A DNA stretch of 64,000 bases. Source: Dokdonella sp. Its GTDB lineage: Bacteria; Pseudomonadota; Gammaproteobacteria; Xanthomonadales; Rhodanobacteraceae. The position numbers were made by a program, and so were the translations under genes. The notes under the pieces are model-generated. The model saw nothing but the letters and a program-made list of their open reading frames with translations. It had not been told where the DNA came from and searched no databases. Of this stretch, positions 47,476-55,416 are shown piece after piece (within the stretch, counting starts at the first letter, position 1; every line of letters begins with the position of its first letter). Where the stretch lies: the NCBI GenBank assembly GCA_016712865.1, contig JADJQH010000001.1, positions 124,001 to 188,000 of the forward strand. The letters are read 5' to 3'.

Positions 47476-48726
47476 CAGCTTGGCCATCTGCGCAGCGGCT
47501 TGCCGCGTGCGAACACGTTCTCGGCCAGTGATCCACCGATCCAGTAGCAGAGGTCCGCGGGCTTTCCCGGCATTCCAGATCACGAAATCAGCGCGCATGC
47601 CCGGGGCAAGCCGGCCGCGGTCGGCAAGGCCCAGGGCTTTTGCCGCGTTGACGGTTGTTCCGCGCAGGGCTTCTTCCGGAGTCAGGCGGAACAAGGTGCA
47701 GGCCATGTTCATGGCCAGGCGCAGCGACAGCAGGGGAGAGGTTCCCGGGTTGAGATCGGTGGCCACCGCCATCGGCACGCCGTGTTCGCGCAACTCGGCA
47801 ATCGGCGGCAGTTGGGTGTCGCGCAGGGCGTAAAACGCACCCGGCAGCAGCACGGCGACAGTGCCCGCGGCAGCCATGGCGCGCACGCCTTCGGGATTGG
47901 TGTGCTCGATGTGGTCGGCCGAGAGCCCTCCAAATTCGGCACTCAAGGCACCGCCGCCAAGATCGGACAACTGGTCCGCATGCAGCTTGACCGGCAGGCC
48001 CAGCGCACGCGCAGCTTCGAAAACGCGACGGGTCTGCGCAGGCGTGAATCCGATCGATTCGCAGAAGGCATCGACGGCATCGGCAAGGCCGCTCTTGGCC
48101 ACCGCAGGCAGCATTTCCGTGCAGACCAGGTCGATGTAGGCATCCTGGCGGCCGGAAAATTCGGCCGGAACCGCATGCGCGCCGAGGAAGGTGGTGCGCA
48201 CGTCGATCCCCGATTCCTCGCCAACTCGACGTGCCACCCGCAGCATCTTGAGTTCGTTTTCCAGATCCAGTCCATACCCGGACTTGATTTCCAGGGTGGT
48301 TACGCCATCGGCGATCAGCGCGCGTGCGCGCGGCATGGATGCAGCCAACAGCGCATCGTCATCCAGGGTGCGGGTCTGGCTTACCGTCGATGCAATGCCT
48401 CCGCCTGCGCGGGCGATGGCTTCATAACTTGCCCCTTGCAGGCGCAGATCGAATTCGTGCGCGCGGTCTCCGCCAAACACCAAATGGGTGTGGCAGTCGA
48501 TCAATCCCGGTGTGAGCAGTCTCCCCCGCGCGGATTCGACCCGCGCAGACAAGGCTTGTGGCGCGTCGGGCAGGGCGGACATCGCATCAGCAAATACGAT
48601 GAGGCCGTCCTTCCAGCCAATGGCTGCGTGTTCGACCAGGCCCAAACCCTGTTCGCCGGCAAGGGTGGCCAGTTGGCAATCGACGAAAAGGCCGTCCCAA
48701 AGTCCGCTCGTTGCTTGCTTGCTCAT
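47475..48726 (-). pseudogene. hutI: Imidazolonepropionase, C-terminal frameshift (mutation or sequencing error)
   Basis: The enzyme opens imidazolone propionate to formiminoglutamate in histidine degradation. From MSKQATSG (48726) the frame gives [55 protein letters not shown] and [10 protein letters not shown], all normal. After [12 protein letters not shown] (about 47565) the HutI-like sequence jumps to another frame: [20 protein letters not shown], ending at the TGA at 47477-47475. The span is 1252 nt, one more than a multiple of three, so a single extra base near 47555-47575 explains it. Repaired length would be 416 residues. As it stands, translation would read into the patatin gene. Confidence 0.85.
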
Positions 48727-48998
48727 GGGCCGATTATTGCAGACCTGTCCCGACCTGCATCGGCAAATACGTGCCAGGAGCCTGCGCGGCAGAAGCCATC
48801 CGGCTGCAACGCCGCTGTCATCGATTGATCGAATCACTCGTCAGGCTTGCATAGAGCCCGCTATGCGCACCTTCCGATTGATCCGCTGAATCGCGCCAGC
48901 GCCGTATCGCTTCGAATTCATTCTGCCGCGCAGGCTCCCGGCTTCCCGCGCCTGGCGATGCCCGGGATAATGCCTCGTCAATTTCGGGAGACGGATGC
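48727..48998. other. Divergent hutI / hutF intergenic region
   Basis: 272 bp with no gene. It must hold both promoters. I see no clear HutC-type operator (a palindrome of the form TGTATATACA). A GC-rich imperfect hairpin lies near 48930-48965 (CCGCGCAGGC...GCGCCTGGCG). Confidence 0.4.
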
Positions 48999-50411
48999 AT
49001 GGCCAGTCGCACCTTTCACGCGGGCAATGCCTGGTTCGCAAGTGGTTGGCAGAAGAACGCGTACTTCGAGGTGGATGCAGGGCAATTCCTGGGGCGCGCG
49101 GCAACCAGCACGCAGACTGCGCACGGTCTCGGTCGCTGGGTTGTTCCCGGCATGCCCAACCTCCACTCCCATGCATTCCAGCGTGCCATGGCGGGCCTTG
49201 CCGAGCGCCGCGGCAATCCCGCCGACAGTTTCTGGACCTGGCGCGAAGTCATGTACGCGTTTGCCGGCAAGGTTGGGCCGGACGACTTGTTCGCCATCGC
49301 AAGCCAGTTGTACGTGGAGATGTTGAAGGCTGGCTACACCCAGGTTTGTGAATTCCACTATCTGCATCACCAACCCGACGGCAAACCCTATGCGGATGCT
49401 GCGGCGATGTCGCTGGCTCTGATCGAAGCGGCCAAGGCCGCGGGCATCGGCCTTACCCTTTTGCCCACCCTGTACATGAGCGGGGGATTCGATGGTCGTG
49501 CCTTGGGCGAACGCCAACGTCGCTTTGCGCATGACGTGGATGGTTTCCTGGGATTGGTCGAACGCCTGCGTTCCCTTGAGAACGCCCAGTTGCGCATTGG
49601 TGTCGCCCTGCATTCCCTGCGTGCCGTTCCCGAAGATGCCATGCGCGCCGTGCTGGAAGGCCTCGATGCGATGGCGGCTTCCGCGCATGGGCCCGCCGAT
49701 GGCATGCCCATCCATATCCACGTCGCCGAGCAGATTGGCGAAGTGCAGGATTGCCTGGCCGTGCGCAATGCCCGCCCGGTCGAGTGGTTGCTTGACCATG
49801 CCCCGGTGAATTCGCGCTGGGTCCTCATCCATGCCACGCACATGGAAGACGCGGAAATGCGCAAGTTGGCCGACACCGGTGCGGTCGTCGGGTTGTGTCC
49901 GACCACCGAGGCCAACCTGGGTGACGGGATCTTTCCATTGCAACGCTGGTTGGAGCTGGGTGGAAACTTCGGCATCGGCTCCGACAGCCACATCTCGATC
50001 TCGCCGGTCGAAGAACTGCGCTGGCTGGAATACGCACAACGCTTGATTGCGCGGCGGCGGAACATCAGCGCGAATGAGCAACAACCAAGCACCGGTGAAG
50101 TGCTGTTTGCCAATGCCTTGCGCGGAGGAACGCTTGCCTCAGGCCTGCCTTTGGGATGCCTGGGCGAGCCGGACTCTGCCGCAGCCGGCCAGCGGCATCG
50201 GGCGGACTTGCTGGTACTGGACGATTCCTCGCCGCTGCTCGCCGGGCGTGAGGCCGACAATCTGCTCGATACCTGGTTGTTTGCCGGCAATGCGAACCTG
50301 ATCCGCGACGTGATGGTGAACGGCCAATGGTGCGTGCAGGAATTCCGTCACCGCAACGAAGAGCGGGTGGCCAATGATTACCGCGCGGCGATCACGCGCC
50401 TCACCGTTTGA
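48999..50411 (+). CDS. hutF: Formimidoylglutamate deiminase
   Basis: 470 residues, amidohydrolase fold. It deaminates N-formimidoyl-glutamate to N-formyl-glutamate in the five-step histidine pathway. Metal ligands are visible in PNLHSHAFQRAMAGL (HxH), IHIHVAEQ, LIHATHM and IGSDSHISISP. DSFWTWREVMYAF and EFHYLHHQPDG are hallmark segments. It is divergent from hutI across about 270 bp, with hutU on the same strand 2.5 kb downstream. It implies that hutG and hutH lie elsewhere. Confidence 0.95.
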   Translation: MASRTFHAGNAWFASGWQKNAYFEVDAGQFLGRAATSTQTAHGLGRWVVPGMPNLHSHAFQRAMAGLAERRGNPADSFWTWREVMYAFAGKVGPDDLFAIASQLYVEMLKAGYTQVCEFHYLHHQPDGKPYADAAAMSLALIEAAKAAGIGLTLLPTLYMSGGFDGRALGERQRRFAHDVDGFLGLVERLRSLENAQLRIGVALHSLRAVPEDAMRAVLEGLDAMAASAHGPADGMPIHIHVAEQIGEVQDCLAVRNARPVEWLLDHAPVNSRWVLIHATHMEDAEMRKLADTGAVVGLCPTTEANLGDGIFPLQRWLELGGNFGIGSDSHISISPVEELRWLEYAQRLIARRRNISANEQQPSTGEVLFANALRGGTLASGLPLGCLGEPDSAAAGQRHRADLLVLDDSSPLLAGREADNLLDTWLFAGNANLIRDVMVNGQWCVQEFRHRNEERVANDYRAAITRLTV

Positions 50412-50416
50412 CCCAG

Positions 50417-51661
50417 TCAACGTGTGGCGAGGGTATCGCGCACCTTCGAGAAGTCGCCATCGTTTGGCTCAGGCTTGATGCCGAGCAGGTGGGCCAGCAG
50501 TGGATAGACATCCACGTTGTCAAAGGGTGGCACGACGGAATGCCTGCGGAATGCCGGGCCGCTGGCAATGAAGATGGCACGCATTTCCGGGAAATCATTG
50601 TCGTAGCCATGCTGACCCAGGGAGAAGGCTTTTTTCGCCTGGATTGCGTCATGGCTGGAAATGGTCCAGCCACGGTTTGCCAGGCACAGCAATGGCGGAA
50701 TGCGCCGGTTGCTTCCGTAATGAAAACGGACAGGCAACTCGCGCTTTCGCCAACAGCGCATATGCGGGTGTTTGGCCAGCAGGATGGCTTCGGTGTCGCG
50801 GCCATGGCCGCGCAGGGGCTCGATTCCGGTCAACACGCCGTAGCTGATGACGCGTGCATGGGTCTCGGGCAGCAGTTCGTCCAGATAGATCACACGATCC
50901 GGCGACGTAGCCATCATGCCGTGATCGGATACCACGACGATGTTGATGGTCTCATGCAATCCACGCGCCCGCAGTCCATCCAGCAATCGGCGCAGGATGC
51001 CATCGACTTCATCCAGTTCGTGGTTGAGCTCGGGCGAATCCGGGCCGAAGCGGTGGCCGATGACATCGACCGTATCCAGATACAGGGTAATCAGGCTGGG
51101 CCGGGTCGCATCCGGAAGGTCGAGCCAGCCAAGCACTCGGTCAACCCGTGAGTTTCCGCTGAACTGCTTGTCGTAGGTCGACCAGAATTCGGCATGCTTT
51201 CCGTCCACCGGCGCTTCAGATCCCGGCCAGAACATGATTCCCGAGTTCAATCCCTGGCGTTGCGCAGTGGTCCACAACGGAGTCGCGGCATTCCACCAGC
51301 GCGGATCCTGCACCGCTTCCCGATTCCACAGGGCGAACTTCTGGTCGGGAATCCGCGGGTCTTCCATCGTGTTGGCGACAATGCCGCTGTGATCGGGTCG
51401 CATTCCGGTGATCAGCGCGTAGTGATTCGGAAAGGTCAGCGAGGGAAACGAAGGGCGCATGTATTCGGCGCGCACGCCACCTTCGGCCAGCGCGCTCAGA
51501 GTGGGCGTCAAGCCGCGATCCAGATAGTCGGCGCGGAATCCGTCGATGGAAACCAGCAGCAGTGGCGCCGGACGCGATTCGGTTAGCTGCCGTTCCGGAA
51601 TCCGGCCGCAGGCGGCAAGCAGCATGCAGCCGATCAGGACAAACGATTTCCATGCCGCCAT
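50417..51661 (-). CDS. Ectonucleotide pyrophosphatase/phosphodiesterase family lipoprotein
   Basis: 414 residues. The lipoprotein signal is MAAWKSFVLIGCMLLAACG. The alkaline-phosphatase-superfamily core has VSIDGFRADYLDRGLTP (metal Asp), the nucleophilic threonine in FPSLTFPNHYALITGM, DTVDVIGHRFGPDS, VVSDHGM and GQHGYDND. This is the NPP pattern, acting on phosphodiester or pyrophosphate bonds in nucleotides or lipids. An upstream TTG (51703) could extend the frame, but ATG 51661 places the lipobox properly. It converges on hutF with 5 bp between them. The natural substrate is unknown. Confidence 0.88.
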   Translation of the reverse strand: MAAWKSFVLIGCMLLAACGRIPERQLTESRPAPLLLVSIDGFRADYLDRGLTPTLSALAEGGVRAEYMRPSFPSLTFPNHYALITGMRPDHSGIVANTMEDPRIPDQKFALWNREAVQDPRWWNAATPLWTTAQRQGLNSGIMFWPGSEAPVDGKHAEFWSTYDKQFSGNSRVDRVLGWLDLPDATRPSLITLYLDTVDVIGHRFGPDSPELNHELDEVDGILRRLLDGLRARGLHETINIVVVSDHGMMATSPDRVIYLDELLPETHARVISYGVLTGIEPLRGHGRDTEAILLAKHPHMRCWRKRELPVRFHYGSNRRIPPLLCLANRGWTISSHDAIQAKKAFSLGQHGYDNDFPEMRAIFIASGPAFRRHSVVPPFDNVDVYPLLAHLLGIKPEPNDGDFSKVRDTLATR

Positions 51662-51739
51662 GCGCGGGCAATCCGGGAACGAAAGCCGGTGATTTTCGCG
51701 CAAACCGGCGGTGCTTGCCCATACCGGCCCGTTACACGA

Positions 51740-52789
51740 TCAATCGAAGCCGTCGGCGAACAGTTTGTCGTTCGGAACCGCGAACGGAGCGCCGAGGTAG
51801 CCCGGGCTCAACGTGCTGCCCTGCAGAACCTGGATCGGCGTCGCATTGCCGGTGGCTGCCAAGTCAAACACGATGGCACGATTGTCGGCCGCGCTTCCGT
51901 TGCCGGACACGCCGACCATCAGGCGATTCAAGTCCGCGTCGATGGCAATGCCGCTCTGGTAAGAGCTTGCGTTGAAGCCGAGCTGGGTGGCCGTGCCTTC
52001 AATCGTGTACAGCGGCGCGTCCTGTCCGGATGCCGTCTCGGAAAACACGCGGATCTGTCCTTCGTGGCTGCCGTCGCCATTGGTGGTGAAAGTCAGCAGG
52101 TAGATGCGCTGCTGGGCTTGGCTGTAGGCGAAACCCGCCGCGTTTTCCGTGTGCACGCTCTTGAGCACCCGGGTCGGGGTGACCTGGCCATTGCCTGGAC
52201 GTGCATGGAAGACCAGCTTGGTGGCGAAGTTGCCGAAGTCGTAATCCATCACGGCAACTTCGTCGGTGGTCGGGAACCAGGCCAGCGAGGAAGGGTTGTT
52301 GAGTTCGGTGATGCCGCCATTGCCGCCCCAGCCGATCATGCGCGAAGGCGGGACATTGCTGCCGCTGCCATGCAGGGGCAGGGTGAGGATGCAGCAGTTG
52401 CCGGCGATGACGATCAGTTCATCGAGGGCAGGGATGGGCACGTTGGCGCGCGGCTGGCCAAGCAAGGGTGTCTGCATGATGCGCACAGGCGCCACATCAC
52501 CCTCGGCAAATGCGGAAAACACGCGAATGGTCTGTCCGTAGAAATCGGAAACATAGAGCAGGCCTTCGCCGGCCTCGTAACTGGCGTTGGCGGGTGATTC
52601 GAGCGCGCTGGCCGGGCCTCCAAGGATGCGCACTGGGGCATCGCTGCCCTGGGCATTGGCCGAGAACTGACGCAGTGGATGGCTGTTCGAACCGATTTCA
52701 GGATAGCCGCCGATCATCAGCTCCGCATTGGCCATGCCCGCAGACAGGAGCAACGGCAGGCACAGGATTCGACACGATCGCAGGTTCAC
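51740..52789 (-). CDS. Secreted beta-propeller-like protein with FADGFD tail
   Basis: 349 residues from GTG 52789 (GGAG 8-9 nt upstream). The signal peptide CRILCLPLLLSAGMANA is cleaved before ELMIGG. The body has repeated blades with VRIL/VRIM and IRVFS phrases (SDFYGQTIRVFSAFAEGDVAPVRIM, EGQIRVFSETASGQDAPLYTIEG), as in six-bladed or YVTN-type propellers. It ends with PNDKLFADGFD, a tail of the same form as that of the protein at 33426. The open frame extends 199 codons upstream across hutU, but that part is only the antisense of hutU. It is divergent from hutU. Function unknown. Confidence 0.72.
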   Translation of the reverse strand: MNLRSCRILCLPLLLSAGMANAELMIGGYPEIGSNSHPLRQFSANAQGSDAPVRILGGPASALESPANASYEAGEGLLYVSDFYGQTIRVFSAFAEGDVAPVRIMQTPLLGQPRANVPIPALDELIVIAGNCCILTLPLHGSGSNVPPSRMIGWGGNGGITELNNPSSLAWFPTTDEVAVMDYDFGNFATKLVFHARPGNGQVTPTRVLKSVHTENAAGFAYSQAQQRIYLLTFTTNGDGSHEGQIRVFSETASGQDAPLYTIEGTATQLGFNASSYQSGIAIDADLNRLMVGVSGNGSAADNRAIVFDLAATGNATPIQVLQGSTLSPGYLGAPFAVPNDKLFADGFD

Positions 52790-52903
52790 CGGGGATCTCC
52801 GGAAGTGGGGTTGCCCCACCAATACGCAAAACGACGGCAAAACCCCCAACGCCACAATCGGCCCCTGCCATAATGTCGGTCTGAAACCCGGAAAAAGACT
52901 GCC

Positions 52904-54574
52904 ATGACCACGTTTTCCCGCATCGACTCCCAGCGAACCATCCGCGCGCCGCGAGGCACCCAACTCAATTGCAAGAGCTGGCTCAGCGAGGCGCCGTATC
53001 GCATGTTGCAGAACAACCTGGACCCGGAAGTGGCCGAAAACCCGGCCGAACTGGTGGTTTACGGTGGCATTGGCCGCGCCGCGCGCAATTGGGAATGCTA
53101 TGACGCGATCCTGAAAGCCCTGCGTGAGCTCGGTGATGACGAAACCCTGCTGATCCAGTCGGGCAAGCCGGTCGGCGTGTTTCCGACCCACGTTGATGCA
53201 CCACGCGTGTTGATTGCCAATTCCAACCTGGTACCGCACTGGGCCACCTGGGAGCACTTCAACGAACTCGACCGCAAGGGCCTGATGATGTACGGCCAGA
53301 TGACGGCCGGTTCGTGGATCTACATCGGCTCGCAGGGCATCGTCCAGGGCACCTACGAAACCTTCGTCGAGATGGGACGGCAGCACTACGGCGGTTCACT
53401 GAAAGGGAAATGGATACTCACTGCAGGCCTGGGCGGCATGGGCGGCGCACAGCCTTTGGCGGCGAGTCTCGCCGGTGCCAGTTCGCTCAATATCGAATGC
53501 CAGCAGCGCTGCATCGATTTCCGCCTGCGCACGCGCTATGTCGATGAGCAGGCCAATGATCTGGATGATGCCTTGGCGCGCATCGCCAGATACACGGCAG
53601 CCGGTGAAGCCAAGTCGATTGCCTTGCTCGGCAACGCGGCGGAAATCCTGCCCGAGCTGGTCAAGCGCGGGGTCAAGCCCGATGCGGTCACCGACCAGAC
53701 GTCCGCACACGACCCGGTGCACGGCTATCTGCCGATGGGCTGGAGCGTTCCGCAGTGGCTGGCGGAACAGAAGGCCAATCCCGATGCGGTACGCGATGCC
53801 GCGAAGAAGTCCATGCGCGTGCATGTCGAGGCCATGTTGGCTTTCCAGAAGCAGGGCATCCCCACCTTCGACTACGGCAACAATATCCGCCAGATGGCCA
53901 AGGACGAAGGCTGCACCAATGCCTTCGACTTCCCAGGCTTCGTGCCGGCCTATGTGCGCCCGCTGTTCTGCCGAGGCGTGGGTCCGTTCCGCTGGGCTGC
54001 CTTGAGCGGCGACCCGGAAGACATCTACAAGACCGATGCCAAGGTGAAGGAATTGATTCCCGACGATGCCCACCTGCACAACTGGCTGGACATGGCGCGC
54101 GAGCGCATCAGCTTCCAAGGCTTGCCGGCGCGCATCTGCTGGGTGGGGCTCGGACTGCGCCACAAGCTCGGGCTCGCCTTCAACGAAATGGTGCGCAAGG
54201 GCGAACTCTCTGCACCGGTGGTGATTGGTCGCGATCACCTCGATTCCGGCAGCGTGGCTTCGCCCAATCGTGAAACCGAATCCATGAAGGATGGTTCCGA
54301 TGCGGTCAGCGACTGGCCGCTGCTCAATGCCATGCTCAATGTCGCCGGCGGTGCAACCTGGGTTTCGCTGCATCATGGGGGAGGCGTCGGCATGGGCTTC
54401 TCCCAGCACTCCGGCGTGGTCATCGTCTGCGATGGTTCCGAAGCCGCCGACAAACGCATTGCCCGCGTGCTGTGGAACGACCCCGGCACCGGCGTCATGC
54501 GCCATGCCGATGCGGGCTATGACATCGCCAAGGTTTGCGCGAAAGAGCAGGGCTTGAAGCTGCCGATGGCCTGA
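52904..54574 (+). CDS. hutU: Urocanate hydratase
   Basis: 556 residues. It converts urocanate to imidazolone propionate using tightly bound [80 protein letters not shown] and [14 protein letters not shown] are diagnostic. The active-site cysteine lies in [13 protein letters not shown]. The last 67 bp of coding sequence (54504-54570) are repeated at 57962-58028, so this 3' end appears to be an insertion site. Confidence 0.97.
   Translation: MTTFSRIDSQRTIRAPRGTQLNCKSWLSEAPYRMLQNNLDPEVAENPAELVVYGGIGRAARNWECYDAILKALRELGDDETLLIQSGKPVGVFPTHVDAPRVLIANSNLVPHWATWEHFNELDRKGLMMYGQMTAGSWIYIGSQGIVQGTYETFVEMGRQHYGGSLKGKWILTAGLGGMGGAQPLAASLAGASSLNIECQQRCIDFRLRTRYVDEQANDLDDALARIARYTAAGEAKSIALLGNAAEILPELVKRGVKPDAVTDQTSAHDPVHGYLPMGWSVPQWLAEQKANPDAVRDAAKKSMRVHVEAMLAFQKQGIPTFDYGNNIRQMAKDEGCTNAFDFPGFVPAYVRPLFCRGVGPFRWAALSGDPEDIYKTDAKVKELIPDDAHLHNWLDMARERISFQGLPARICWVGLGLRHKLGLAFNEMVRKGELSAPVVIGRDHLDSGSVASPNRETESMKDGSDAVSDWPLLNAMLNVAGGATWVSLHHGGGVGMGFSQHSGVVIVCDGSEAADKRIARVLWNDPGTGVMRHADAGYDIAKVCAKEQGLKLPMA
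54504..54570 (+). repeat. 67-bp direct repeat, left copy (3' end of hutU)
   Basis: The end of hutU, encoding [20 protein letters not shown]. It matches 57962-58028 at 66 of 67 positions (C at 54526, T at 57984). The two copies are 3458 bp apart and bracket the vapBC-like pair and the restriction-methyltransferase gene. Confidence 0.9.
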
Positions 54575-54683
54575 CGCAGCCGTGCAGTGAAACCAACTGG
54601 CATGGCGACGATGCGCCATGCCGCCTTGAGGATGCAGGTAGGGCCGCGCTAGACTTGGTCCAGTTGACTTGGTTTACTGAATC

Positions 54684-54917
54684 ATGAGCGCCATCAATAT
54701 CCACGAAGCCAAAACCCAACTCTCCAAGCTGGTCGATCAGGCAGCCAAGGGCAAGCCGTTCGTGATTGCCAAGGCCGGCAAGCCTCTGGTGAAGGTGACG
54801 GCACTCGATGCGCCTGCCACGCCGAAGCGCTTGGGCTTTCTCGCTGGGGAAATCGAAGTGCCGGACGATTTCGACAGCATGGGCACCGAAGCCATTGCCA
54901 AGCTTTTCGGTGCTTGA
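54684..54917 (+). CDS. Type II antitoxin, Phd/YefM-like (partner of PIN toxin)
   Basis: 77 residues: MSAINIHEAKTQLSKLVDQ, then GKPFVIAKAGKPLVKVTAL, the standard Phd/YefM DNA-binding fold, with a C-terminal acidic tail that usually wraps the toxin. It neutralises the PIN-domain protein encoded 2 bp downstream and should autorepress the pair. It lies inside the block flanked by hutU-tail repeats. Confidence 0.9.
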   Translation: MSAINIHEAKTQLSKLVDQAAKGKPFVIAKAGKPLVKVTALDAPATPKRLGFLAGEIEVPDDFDSMGTEAIAKLFGA

Positions 54918-54919
54918 GC

Positions 54920-55306
54920 GTGAAGCTGCTGTTGGATACCCATTTGCTGCTCTGGGCCGCCGGCGAGCCGAAGAAGTTGTCTCCTGCCGCGCGAAGGATG
55001 ATTGGCGACAAACGCCACACGCTCTGTTTCAGCGCGGCAAGTCTGTGGGAGATCGCCATCAAGCGCACGCTCGGTCGCGATGATTTTCGTGTGGATCCCG
55101 GTGTGTTGCGGCGCGGCTTGCTTGAAAACGGTTATGCCGAAGTGTCGATCGATGGCGAGCACGCCGTGGCCGTGACGGTGCTACCGCTGCTGCACAAGGA
55201 TCCATTTGATCGGATCCTGTTGGCCCAAGCCGTGGTCGGCGGCATGTTGCTGCTCACCGTAGATGAGCAGCTTGCCCAGTATCCGGGCCCTGTGCGCAAA
55301 GTCTGA
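54920..55306 (+). CDS. PIN-domain toxin (VapC-like)
   Basis: About 128 residues. KLLLDTHLLLWAAGEP carries the first catalytic aspartate, FSAASLWEIAIKRTLG the glutamate, and HKDPFDRILLAQA the second aspartate; together they form a magnesium-dependent RNase site. GTG 54920 or TTG 54914 may serve as start. It is coupled to the Phd-like antitoxin gene. It is predicted to cleave tRNA or rRNA when released from the antitoxin. Confidence 0.9.
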   Translation: MKLLLDTHLLLWAAGEPKKLSPAARRMIGDKRHTLCFSAASLWEIAIKRTLGRDDFRVDPGVLRRGLLENGYAEVSIDGEHAVAVTVLPLLHKDPFDRILLAQAVVGGMLLLTVDEQLAQYPGPVRKV

Positions 55307-55416
55307 AGTGCCGTTGCGGTTGTCTCAAGCAAGGCTGTGCGGCTGAAACCGCATCGCAGGGGCGTGCGCGCAGAAGCCAAAGAAAATCCTTTCGAATACT
55401 GTAAGGTGCCGTAGGA

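Noticed and set aside
46477-48726. Imidazolonepropionase-patatin fusion enzyme
   Set aside because: The HutI C-terminus is visible in another frame and ends at a TGATG overlap with the patatin start, so a one-base frameshift explains the join better than a fusion.
52790-53386. N-terminal extension of the propeller protein into hutU
   Set aside because: The extension is the antisense of hutU; the GTG at 52789 has a ribosome site and starts a signal peptide.
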